Source of the DNA: Candidatus Aerophobota bacterium
GTDB taxonomy: Bacteria; Aerophobota; Aerophobia; Aerophobales; Aerophobaceae
Reading direction: 5' to 3'
Length of the DNA: 5,089 nucleotides
NCBI GenBank assembly: GCA_030672545.1
Contig: DAOVGF010000039.1
Span: 1-5,089, forward strand
A model generated the notes under the pieces. It made no database searches. It had not been told where the DNA came from and saw only the letters and a list, made by a program, of their open reading frames with translations. This document shows positions 1-5,089 of the stretch, piece after piece; the first letter of the stretch is position 1, and each line of letters opens with the position of its first letter. The position numbers and the translations under genes are program-made.

Positions 1-559
1 AGTGGCCAGGGTAATCTCTATTCCTCTTATTGTGGGAGGCGGTATTTCTGAACTGGAGGATATCCAGATGCTTTTGGATGGGGGAGCTAATAAGATATCC
101 ATTAACACGGCGGCGGTGAGGAATCCTGAGTTAATTGCCCAAGCGGCCAAGAAGTTTGGGAAGGATGCTATCATAGTGGCTATTGATGCCAAAAAGACCG
201 AGGTTACGGAATCCGGCTACGAGGTTTATGTAGAAGGAGGAAGGACTTCTACCGGGATCGACGCTATCCAGTGGGCTAAAAAAATGGAGGAGTTAGGAGC
301 CGGAGAGTTACTCCCCACCAGCATGAATACTGATGGAGTCCGAGAGGGTTATGACCTACCTCTTACCCGAGGAATTGCCGAGGCAGTTGAAATTCCGGTA
401 ATAGCCTCCGGAGGAGCCGGGACCCTGGAACATATTTATGAGGTTCTTACCCGAGGGAAAGCCACGGCTGCTTTAGCCGCTTCTATTTTTCATTTTCGCA
501 CTTATACTATTACTCAAGTTAAGGAATATCTTCGTCAGAGGGGGGTTCGGGTAAATTAA
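1..559 (+). CDS. hisF: Imidazole glycerol phosphate synthase, cyclase subunit HisF (5' end cut by window)
   Basis: HisF takes ammonia made by the glutaminase HisH and converts PRFAR to imidazole glycerol phosphate and AICAR, in the cytoplasm, in histidine biosynthesis. The visible part is the second two thirds of a (beta/alpha)8 barrel. It has the phosphate-binding VGGGI (window residues 11-15), SINTAAV (33-39), VAIDAK with the catalytic Asp (residue 62, Asp130 in Thermotoga HisF), GAGEL (99-103), ASGGAG (135-140) and ALAASIFHF (157-165), then the usual VKEYLRQRG tail. Aligned by eye to Thermotoga HisF, about 68 N-terminal residues including catalytic Asp11 lie left of the window. The GTG at position 2 is therefore an internal valine, not a start. 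Four usually conserved positions differ: D98N, L170P, D174N and D219T. The gene ends in TAA, 13 nt from the convergent ATPase gene, so no hisI/hisE follows it. The family call is near certain; full activity is less so. Confidence 0.95.
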   Translation, partial: VARVISIPLIVGGGISELEDIQMLLDGGANKISINTAAVRNPELIAQAAKKFGKDAIIVAIDAKKTEVTESGYEVYVEGGRTSTGIDAIQWAKKMEELGAGELLPTSMNTDGVREGYDLPLTRGIAEAVEIPVIASGGAGTLEHIYEVLTRGKATAALAASIFHFRTYTITQVKEYLRQRGVRVN

Positions 560-572
560 GGTGTGCTCTATC

Positions 573-2900
573 TCAAGGTAAGGATTCCAGAAAGATAGTT
601 TGCCCGGGACAAAATTGAGAGGCAGTTTTCTTTATCTCATCTTTTACTGAGAAATAGAGAATTTGCCAGCCTTGATCAATTAGAGTAGCTAAGATTTTAA
701 ATTCTCTGGTTAGTCTTTTGGCATCGGAGGTGAGGAAGGCTTCATCTAAGATGAAGAATCCGGGTTGCTTTTTTAGAATTATTCCTGCCAGAGCGATTCT
801 GATGGTCATATAGAGTTGATCGTAAGTTCCCTGGCTGAGCTGGTTAGCTTGTAAAATTTGTCCATCATTCTTAGTTACTTGTATGGTTTCTTCTTCGGGG
901 TTAAATATTACTTTCCGGTATCTGCCTTGGGTAATCTTACGGAAAAGCTCGGAGATAAGACTTGTTTCGCCAAAAAGCTCAGTAATGCGAGATTCCTCGT
1001 CTTTCTCTATTCTCTCGAATATGGAGATGGCCTTGATGGCCAGGTCAAAATCACTCTGAATTTTTTGAACAAAAGTTTGTAAAAACCTCTCCAATTCTTC
1101 AAGTTGATCAAGATTGTTGACGGTTATTTGGTAGTTCTCGTCCAGAAAGTTGCCTAAGGGAAGTTTAGCCGCCTCTTTCTCCAAATCACTTAATGTATCC
1201 CGGTGTTGTTTGAGCTTATTCTCTATCTCTTTGATCTCTTTTCCCAGGGTCTGATATTTGGATTGAGTCTGCTCAAGCTGAAATCTGTCAAAGGGTATTT
1301 CCACTTCCAGTTTCTGAGATTCTTTTAACTTACTAATTTCCTCTTTCCAGAAAGAAAGGCTCTCTTTGAGGTCATCTTTTTTTCCCCATTCATTGGCCAG
1401 GATCTCCATTTTAGTGGACCTAGTCTTCTCGAACGCACCTTTTTCCTTTAAACAGGTTTGAAAAGCGGCCAAATCATCAATTTTTAGAGCTTGAATTTGT
1501 TTTTTGATTTCTTCCTCATACATTAGGGTACTTTCAGTCTCCTGGCTAATTTTAGTCTGAAGAATCTTTAGGTTCTGATTAAGGCTGTCCAGCTTTATTT
1601 CGTGTTCGTTGGTTCGGATTTTCATTTCCTCCCATCGACTTTTGAAATCAGCTATTTCTTTAAGTAGCTTTAGGAGAGAGTTGGTCTCGAGGCCGGAAGA
1701 AGCGGCCATTTCCAGAATGGCTACTTCTTTCCCCTTAAGTTTGTTTAAGGTTCCCTTGAGGAAAATAAATTTTGTCAGGAAGAGGAAAAATATGATGAGA
1801 GACACTCCTGGGGTTAACCAACCCGTCCATCCAGGTTTTCCAAACAAGCTTACCAGAATGGTAATACCAATAAATATTCCCAGGAATATAGTGGAAACAG
1901 TCTTGTATAACCCCATATTTCTGATTTTAGTCTCTTCTTCCTCCTTTCTCTGCTGAAAAACTGCTATCTTCTGGCTGAGTCTTTCCAGGGCGTCTTTTCT
2001 GTGGTTCAGAGGTGGGAGCTTAGCTTTCAGTTCACTTAATATTTCTTCCTTTTCTTTGATCAGCTTCTTTTTTTCCAGAAGTTCTTCCTGGTTTTGTTTG
2101 AGGGAAGATTTTAGATGCTCGATTTTTGTATGAAGACGGACCACCTGATGGTATTTTTCCTCGGTGAAGGAGGCCAATTTCTCCAATTTATTCCTGCTTT
2201 TCTTCAGTCCAAGTAGGGCAGTCGATAATCGGGTGTATCTTTCCTTCTTTTCCGCTTTGGAGAGCTCTTCTATTTCTTTTTTCCGCTTCTCCCTAATTTC
2301 TTGTTTCTCTATGAGAGCACTTTCAAGTCTATCCAATTGTTTTTCTTTACCTTGCTCTCGATAGTGGATGATTCTTTGCAAAATATCCTGGGCTTTTTTC
2401 TTTTCTTCTGCCACTTTGTTATGATCGGCACTCTTGGAGAGGGAAGCCGCACTGGTGGGATTGGTCAGTCTTCCTTTATCTTGAAGAGCCTTCATTACTT
2501 TTTTTATCTGGTCAGTTTTTACTCCAGTTAGTTTATCAGTAATCTTTCTCAGGTAACTGGACTCTTTGATAATGGTTAGGTCACTGTCTCGGATAACCAA
2601 TACATTTCTTAAATCCTCACTCTCTATTCCCAGATAATGCGAGAGAGTCCGTCGGGAGTTAATTTTTATTTCTTGACCGTCTGCCTCAAGGATGACGTAA
2701 CCCTCGGGTTTTTCCTTGACCCGATCGAGATTCTTGAATTCTTTGAGTTTTCTCGAGAGAAACATTTTTAGAGTAGCATCCACCGTTAGGGTTTTTCCTG
2801 ACTCATTCATTCCCATAATTAGCTGCCAACCATTTTTGGGTTTCAGAGTTTTGTTTTTTAGAGGGCCATATTTTCTTATGTAGATTTCCTTAATTCTCAT
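573..2900 (-). CDS. Rad50/SbcC-like coiled-coil ATPase of YhaN type with central membrane hairpin
   Basis: A 775-residue SMC-like ATPase, expected to drive DNA end processing with the phosphoesterase encoded just upstream. Seen in order: Walker A GMNESGKT (30-37); a long charged coiled coil (about 160-325); two hydrophobic segments (about 334-353 and 361-382) separated by a short GKPGWTG turn; a second coiled coil (about 383-635); the ABC signature LSQGTYDQ (688-695); Walker B FFILDE (715-720); and a D-loop around 721-727. No CxxC zinc hook exists; the membrane hairpin occupies the apex. The usual switch histidine near the C-terminus is absent: the equivalent stretch reads YFSVKDE (749-755). 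It is shorter than Bacillus YhaN (about 960 residues from memory) but has the same plan. The ATG overlaps the upstream stop as ATGA, with a GGTGAG ribosome site inside the upstream gene, so translational coupling is likely. Membrane tethering is inferred from hydrophobicity. It could also be called SbcC-like. Confidence 0.9.
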   Translation of the reverse strand: MRIKEIYIRKYGPLKNKTLKPKNGWQLIMGMNESGKTLTVDATLKMFLSRKLKEFKNLDRVKEKPEGYVILEADGQEIKINSRRTLSHYLGIESEDLRNVLVIRDSDLTIIKESSYLRKITDKLTGVKTDQIKKVMKALQDKGRLTNPTSAASLSKSADHNKVAEEKKKAQDILQRIIHYREQGKEKQLDRLESALIEKQEIREKRKKEIEELSKAEKKERYTRLSTALLGLKKSRNKLEKLASFTEEKYHQVVRLHTKIEHLKSSLKQNQEELLEKKKLIKEKEEILSELKAKLPPLNHRKDALERLSQKIAVFQQRKEEEETKIRNMGLYKTVSTIFLGIFIGITILVSLFGKPGWTGWLTPGVSLIIFFLFLTKFIFLKGTLNKLKGKEVAILEMAASSGLETNSLLKLLKEIADFKSRWEEMKIRTNEHEIKLDSLNQNLKILQTKISQETESTLMYEEEIKKQIQALKIDDLAAFQTCLKEKGAFEKTRSTKMEILANEWGKKDDLKESLSFWKEEISKLKESQKLEVEIPFDRFQLEQTQSKYQTLGKEIKEIENKLKQHRDTLSDLEKEAAKLPLGNFLDENYQITVNNLDQLEELERFLQTFVQKIQSDFDLAIKAISIFERIEKDEESRITELFGETSLISELFRKITQGRYRKVIFNPEEETIQVTKNDGQILQANQLSQGTYDQLYMTIRIALAGIILKKQPGFFILDEAFLTSDAKRLTREFKILATLIDQGWQILYFSVKDEIKKTASQFCPGQTIFLESLP

Positions 2901-3949
2901 ATCTCACCCCGGGCTTCTAAATCGGAAAAAACTTCCATAACTATCCTCTCGATTTTCTCTTTTTCCTCCTTCTCCAGCTTAGACTCCCTCAATTTAGCCA
3001 GGAACTTCTGGAAAAGCCCGTTCTCCATTATTGCTGATATATTTCGGTATCGGTGGTCAACCGTCCGGATTCCTCGGGTAATGTTGGAAATTTCTTCTTG
3101 GAGCTGTCTCTCGCTGCTGTTAATGAACCCCTTTAACCGAACTTCAAGCTCAGTCTTTTTGAGGTTATGTTTGCTGATTTCTTGCCGGAGGGTTTCCAGG
3201 CCTTTTTCCTCCTCAAAGGGATGAAATACCACTTCTATTTGGTCATAATAGAAGGTGTCGAGGAATATAGGATGGATTGTTCCTTTATTATCAATCAGAA
3301 TAACCGATCTCCTCCCTTTTTCCTTCCGGGTAATGGAGACGGGAGAACCACTATAGACAAACTGGGAATTTGTAGAAAGAGAATGAATTACACAGCGGGA
3401 ATGAAAATGTCCGGCTAAGAGAAAGTCATATTTTAACTCAGCCAATAAATCACTGGATAGAGGGAGATATCGGGGTTTTTCTTCTTCTCCAAAGTCCTCC
3501 TTTCTAATATCGGGAGCATCAAGAGTACAGTGGAGAAGGAGAATATTGGTTTTTTCCTTATCTCGGGCGACTTTAAGTTGGAGAAGTAAATCATGAATAT
3601 TTCCTTCAAAGTAAGGAACTCCCACTATCCTTATTTCATGAAAATCCTTTATGGTATAAGGTCGGTTAATTAACACTTCCACATCTTCACCAAAGTAAAG
3701 GTCGGTCCGGAAGGAATACTCATCGTGATTGCCCGGGATGATTAAGATCTTGAAAGGATTACCGGAGAAAAGCTTTCTTAATTCAGGTCTCAGTTTGCCG
3801 GCTGACAGAGGGTTGTCAAAGAGATCTCCCGCGATTAAAAGTAGATTTACTTCTTCTTTTTTGCCCAGAGCTAAAACTTTTTTTAAGGCCTCTAATCTCT
3901 CTGGTTTATCCTCTCTCAAGTGTAAATCTGAGGTATGCAGTATTCTCAT
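2897..3949 (-). CDS. Mre11/SbcD-like metallophosphoesterase (YhaO type), probable nuclease
   Basis: A 350-residue calcineurin-like phosphoesterase, the likely nuclease partner of the ATPase downstream. All metal-binding motifs are visible: DLH (Asp8, His10), GDLFD (41-45), GNHDE (73-77), the lone His140 in LLLLHC, and GHFHS (180-184), the set expected for a two-metal, typically manganese, centre. Residues 1 to about 235 form the catalytic domain with YSGSPVSITRKE (199-210) closing the fold. The remaining 110 or so residues are charged and helical, as in the capping and Rad50-binding parts of Mre11/SbcD. It is somewhat short for SbcD or YhaO (about 400 residues). The ATG at 3949 gives the canonical MRILHTSDLH start; the upstream site is only a weak AGAGAAAAG. 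Its TGA overlaps the ATPase start by 4 nt, showing an operon of two. Whether it is an exonuclease, an endonuclease or both cannot be read from the sequence. Confidence 0.93.
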   Translation of the reverse strand: MRILHTSDLHLREDKPERLEALKKVLALGKKEEVNLLLIAGDLFDNPLSAGKLRPELRKLFSGNPFKILIIPGNHDEYSFRTDLYFGEDVEVLINRPYTIKDFHEIRIVGVPYFEGNIHDLLLQLKVARDKEKTNILLLHCTLDAPDIRKEDFGEEEKPRYLPLSSDLLAELKYDFLLAGHFHSRCVIHSLSTNSQFVYSGSPVSITRKEKGRRSVILIDNKGTIHPIFLDTFYYDQIEVVFHPFEEEKGLETLRQEISKHNLKKTELEVRLKGFINSSERQLQEEISNITRGIRTVDHRYRNISAIMENGLFQKFLAKLRESKLEKEEKEKIERIVMEVFSDLEARGEI

Positions 3950-3999
3950 TTACTTTTCTCTGCGAATCACTGCGTTCTTTTACCCATTTACTTCCCTCT
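3947..3999 (-). repeat. Near-duplicated ribosome-binding/start segment before the phosphoesterase gene
   Basis: On the minus strand, AGAGAAAAGTAAATG (3961 to 3947, ending in the true start codon) recurs 38 nt upstream as AGAGGGAAGTAAATG (3999 to 3985), 13 of 15 bases alike. The upstream ATG opens a six-codon reading frame (MGKRTQ, stop at 3967) that is out of frame with the gene. The upstream copy has the better purine run (GAGGGAAG). This may be a chance or decayed duplication, or a small leader; the sequence alone does not decide. Confidence 0.4.
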
Positions 4000-4007
4000 T
4001 CTTTCTG

Positions 4008-4034
4008 TCATTGCGAGCGAAGCGAAGCAATCTC
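4008..4034 (+). repeat. Dispersed environmental repeat of the 'SLRAKRSN' type
   Basis: The stretch begins TCATTGCGAGCGAAGCGAAG and ends CAATCTC. I recognise it as a short intergenic repeat found in many environmental bacterial genomes, where spurious open frames across it read SLRAKRSNL. That reading occurs here too, in a plus-strand frame. It contains ATTGC and GCAAT arms of 5 bp around a 12-nt loop, too weak for a terminator. It lies in the 106-nt gap between the LOG gene and the phosphoesterase gene. I recall its distribution from general knowledge and have not searched for it. Confidence 0.7.
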
Positions 4035-4049
4035 GGGTTTTAGCTAAGA

Positions 4050-4073
4050 GAGGTTTTAGCCTCCCACTTCCTT
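4050..4073. repeat. Degenerate palindromic repeat copy overlapping the end of the LOG gene
   Basis: This 24-nt stretch matches 4867-4890 at 22 of 24 positions (core TTTAGCCTCCCACTT). The hairpin of the intact copy survives only partly (4049-4064): one T-G pair replaces a C-G pair and the outermost pair is lost. On the minus strand it supplies the last five codons (KEVGG) and the TAA stop of the LOG gene, so repeat DNA has become coding sequence. Confidence 0.75.
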
Positions 4074-4718
4074 GCTAACGCTGTTTTTTACGATTCTTAC
4101 CACTTCTTCAGGCTCATCAACAACGCAAAAGAGTTCGAGGTCCTGAGGAGAGACCTTTCCTTGGGAGAGAAGAACATCCTGAAACCACTCGGTCATTCTT
4201 CCCCAGAAGTCAGATCCGACTAAAATGAGAGGAAACGGTTTTATCTTATCCGTCTGAATGAGCTCGAGAGCTTCCAGAAATTCACTCAGGGTCCCGAACC
4301 CCCCGGGAAAAGTAACAAAAGCTAGGGCATACTTAACGAACATTACTTTTCTGACGAAGAAATAGCGGAAGTTGATAGGAAGTTTAACGTAAGGGTTAAT
4401 TTCTTGTTCCTGGGGCAAGTCAATATCCAATCCTACTGAAATTCCACCGGCCTCAGTTGCTCCTCGGTTGGCTGCCTCCATGATTCCCGGACCTCCACCG
4501 GTGATGATGGAGAAACCCTCTTTACTCAGGAGATGAGCAGTCTGGCGGGCTTTAGCGTAGTCTGGATGATCAGCCCGGGTCCGGGCAGATCCGAAAATGG
4601 AAACTCCGGGGGGGATCTTAGCTAATTTATCAAAACCTTCGGTAAACTCAGACATTATTCTGAAAATTCTCCAGGTATCCGTACTGGTGACGTCATCTAC
4701 CACATATTCTTTGGTCAT
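4056..4718 (-). CDS. LOG-family (TIGR00730) nucleotide 5'-monophosphate phosphoribohydrolase
   Basis: A 220-residue cytosolic Rossmann-like protein of the LOG family, formerly misnamed lysine decarboxylase. Characterised relatives cleave the base from AMP-type or cytokinin-type nucleoside monophosphates. Seen: VSIFGSAR (39-46), GGGPGIMEAANRG (74-86, nucleotide/phosphate binding), the VRK pair (Arg123, Lys124) in YFFVRKVMF, and the signature PGGFGTLSE (138-146) with the catalytic Glu146. The N-terminal 35 residues, with WRIFRIMSEFTEGFDKL, match the bacterial long form. The start is clear: AGGAGG lies 5 nt before the ATG, and a strong promoter precedes it. The final residues KEVGG and the stop fall inside a degenerate copy of a repeat also present at 4867-4890, so the extreme C-terminus is probably recent and non-functional. 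The true substrate cannot be told. It may be co-transcribed with the phosphoesterase/ATPase pair 106 nt downstream, but a functional link is not evident. Confidence 0.94.
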   Translation of the reverse strand: MTKEYVVDDVTSTDTWRIFRIMSEFTEGFDKLAKIPPGVSIFGSARTRADHPDYAKARQTAHLLSKEGFSIITGGGPGIMEAANRGATEAGGISVGLDIDLPQEQEINPYVKLPINFRYFFVRKVMFVKYALAFVTFPGGFGTLSEFLEALELIQTDKIKPFPLILVGSDFWGRMTEWFQDVLLSQGKVSPQDLELFCVVDEPEEVVRIVKNSVSKEVGG

Positions 4719-4723
4719 TTTTA

Positions 4724-4782
4724 CCTCCTAAAACTAGGTCACTTTTAGTGGGAATATTATCATTTTTGCAAAGCCGGGTCAA
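4724..4782 (-). promoter_or_regulatory. Sigma70-type promoter and Shine-Dalgarno of the LOG gene
   Basis: Read on the minus strand, TTGACC (4782-4777) is followed after exactly 17 nt by TAATAT (4759-4754), a near-consensus -35/-10 pair. Transcription would start near 4747, giving a leader of about 28 nt that contains AGGAGG (4729-4724), 5 nt from the ATG. CTAAAA (4748-4743) and TTTTAG (4733-4728) could pair over a 9-nt loop and touch the first two bases of the Shine-Dalgarno, but the stem is all weak pairs. No convincing second promoter was found before the phosphoesterase gene, so this may serve all three minus-strand genes. Confidence 0.75.
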
Positions 4783-4805
4783 ATTTGATTGATGGTCAGG
4801 GCGGC

Positions 4806-4864
4806 CGAAGTCACCTTCATCGGGTAGGCCGGGTAGGGTGATCGAAGTCACCTTCGCCGGGTAG
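4806..4864 (+). repeat. Two direct copies of a 22-nt repeat, period 37
   Basis: CGAAGTCACCTTC followed by two variable bases and CGGGTAG occurs at 4806-4827 and 4843-4864, alike at 20 of 22 positions. A lone CCGGGTAG sits between them at 4829-4836. The unit contains GAAG and CTTC arms around TCAC, and in the second copy GGTGA (4837-4841) can also pair with TCACC (4848-4852). With only two copies and a 15-nt interval, this is not a CRISPR array. The second copy runs into the palindromic module that starts at 4858. Confidence 0.8.
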
Positions 4865-4928
4865 AGGAGGCTTTAGCCTCCCACTTACTTAGGGGAGATA
4901 CCAGGGAGCTTAAAAGCTCCTCTACCCG
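4858..4928. repeat. Composite palindromic module A (three-way-junction fold)
   Basis: CGGGTAGA (4858-4865) pairs perfectly with TCTACCCG (4921-4928). Directly inside are two hairpins of exactly 16 nt: GGAGGCTTTAGCCTCC (4866-4881) and GGAGCTTAAAAGCTCC (4905-4920), each with 7-bp arms around 2 bases, joined by a 23-nt linker. Alternatively the outer pairing can run 12 bp (4858-4869 with 4917-4928) by opening both hairpins. GTAG stands one base before the hairpin on both strands, like the GTAG foot of REP elements moved by REP-associated tyrosine transposases. No transposase is in the window. Confidence 0.85.
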
Positions 4929-4936
4929 CGGAGAGG

Positions 4937-4969
4937 AAGTAGGGGCGAACATTAAAGGCTTCCCTACTT
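4937..4969. repeat. Inverted repeat with 8-bp arms and GTAGGGGCG motif
   Basis: AAGTAGGG (4937-4944) pairs perfectly with CCCTACTT (4962-4969) over a 17-nt loop. The motif GTAGGGGCGAAC resembles a palindromic intergenic repeat I have seen in environmental genomes, here with a decayed second half. GTAG again stands at the 5' foot on both strands. It is not followed by a T-run on either strand, so it is not a standard intrinsic terminator. Confidence 0.6.
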
Positions 4970-5017
4970 GCACGGCAGGCAGTTTTAGGCTATTATTTTT
5001 TGGTGAAGATAGAGTGA

Positions 5018-5069
5018 TAGCCGCAGGCTTTAGCCTGCGTTTATTTGCGCAGCTTAAAAGCTGTGGCTA
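5018..5069. repeat. Composite palindromic module B (same architecture as module A)
   Basis: TAGCC (5018-5022) pairs with GGCTA (5065-5069). Directly inside are two 16-nt hairpins: GCAGGCTTTAGCCTGC (5023-5038) and GCAGCTTAAAAGCTGT (5049-5064), joined by a 10-nt linker. The cores GGCTTTAGCC and AGCTTAAAAGCT are identical to those of module A and in the same order. The second base pair of both hairpins has changed from G-C to C-G, keeping the stems intact. GTAGCC stands at the foot on the minus strand and ATAGCC on the plus strand. Confidence 0.85.
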
Positions 5070-5089
5070 CCATAACCTTTTGCGCAAGT

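Larger units (their letters stand above)
4783..5089. other. Gene-free, repeat-packed intergenic region
   Basis: I see no credible gene on either strand from the LOG promoter to the right edge. The region holds the direct repeats, two composite palindromes and an inverted repeat listed separately. Between them, 4970-5017 is plain AT-rich sequence with a short GGCAGGCAG. At the edge, TTGCGCA (5080-5086) repeats the TTGCGCA at 5045-5051 and may begin another repeat unit cut by the window. No terminator with a T-run, tRNA or attachment site was recognised. Confidence 0.75.

Noticed and set aside
2..4. GTG as the start codon of hisF
   Set aside because: Alignment with full-length HisF puts this valine around residue 69 of the protein; the true start is left of the window.
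560..600. Bidirectional terminator between hisF and the convergent ATPase gene
   Set aside because: Only CTATCT (568-573) and AGATAG (593-598) pair, over a 19-nt loop, with a short T-run; this is too weak to call.
1500..2100. Zinc hook (CxxC) in the ATPase coiled coil
   Set aside because: The protein has only two cysteines, at residues 483 and 764, far apart; no CxxC motif exists.
858..2531. Plus-strand open frames opposite the ATPase gene (858-1082, 1609-1956, 2164-2364, 2301-2531)
   Set aside because: Their proteins are rich in Ser/Leu/Phe, as expected from the complement of Lys/Glu-rich coiled-coil codons; they have no family resemblance and lie fully inside a well-supported gene.
3167..4043. 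Plus-strand open frames opposite the phosphoesterase gene (3167-3418, 3729-4043)
   Set aside because: They are antisense to all five metal-binding motifs; the second ends in the LRAKRSN peptide, which is a known by-product of the repeat at 4008-4034.
4806..5069. CRISPR array
   Set aside because: Units are only two per type, are unequal in spacing, and are palindromes with inverted partners rather than direct repeats with unique spacers.
4858..5069. Integron attC sites or intrinsic terminators
   Set aside because: There are no RYYYAAC/GTTRRRY core sites and no integrase, and no hairpin is followed by a T-run at the right distance.

Overview
The window looks like the chromosome of an uncultivated bacterium: moderately AT-rich, with bacterial ribosome binding sites, a bacterial promoter and short intergenic gaps. 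The intergenic DNA is full of short palindromic repeats of a kind I associate with genomes from environmental candidate phyla. I cannot place the phylum; an anaerobic candidate lineage (Omnitrophota-, Atribacterota- or Chloroflexota-like) is only a guess.

Layout. (1) Positions 1-559, plus strand: the last ~185 codons of hisF, the cyclase subunit of imidazole glycerol phosphate synthase, cut by the left edge. (2) Positions 573-3949, minus strand: two genes overlapping by 4 nt. The upstream one is a Mre11/SbcD/YhaO-type metallophosphoesterase; the downstream one is a Rad50/SbcC/YhaN-type ATPase that carries two membrane segments at the middle of its coiled coil instead of a zinc hook. (3) Positions 3950-4055: a short gap holding an environmental repeat (SLRAKRSN type) and a near-duplicated ribosome-binding/start segment. 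(4) Positions 4056-4718, minus strand: a LOG-family nucleotide phosphoribohydrolase with a near-consensus promoter and a strong Shine-Dalgarno. Its last codons and stop lie inside a degenerate copy of a palindromic repeat. (5) Positions 4790-5089: no gene, but a dense cluster of repeats. These include a 22-nt direct repeat and two composite palindromes, each able to fold into a three-way junction made of two 16-nt hairpins on an outer stem. Base changes between the two preserve pairing.

How it works together. The phosphoesterase and ATPase almost certainly form one Mre11-Rad50-like complex, probably tethered to the membrane by the ATPase. The LOG gene is co-oriented and 106 nt upstream, so it may be co-transcribed from the one clear promoter, but no functional link is evident. 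hisF converges on this cluster, ends 13 nt from it, and is unrelated. The parts most worth a second look are the palindromic modules, the membrane hairpin and missing switch histidine of the ATPase, and the loss of several normally conserved aspartates in HisF.
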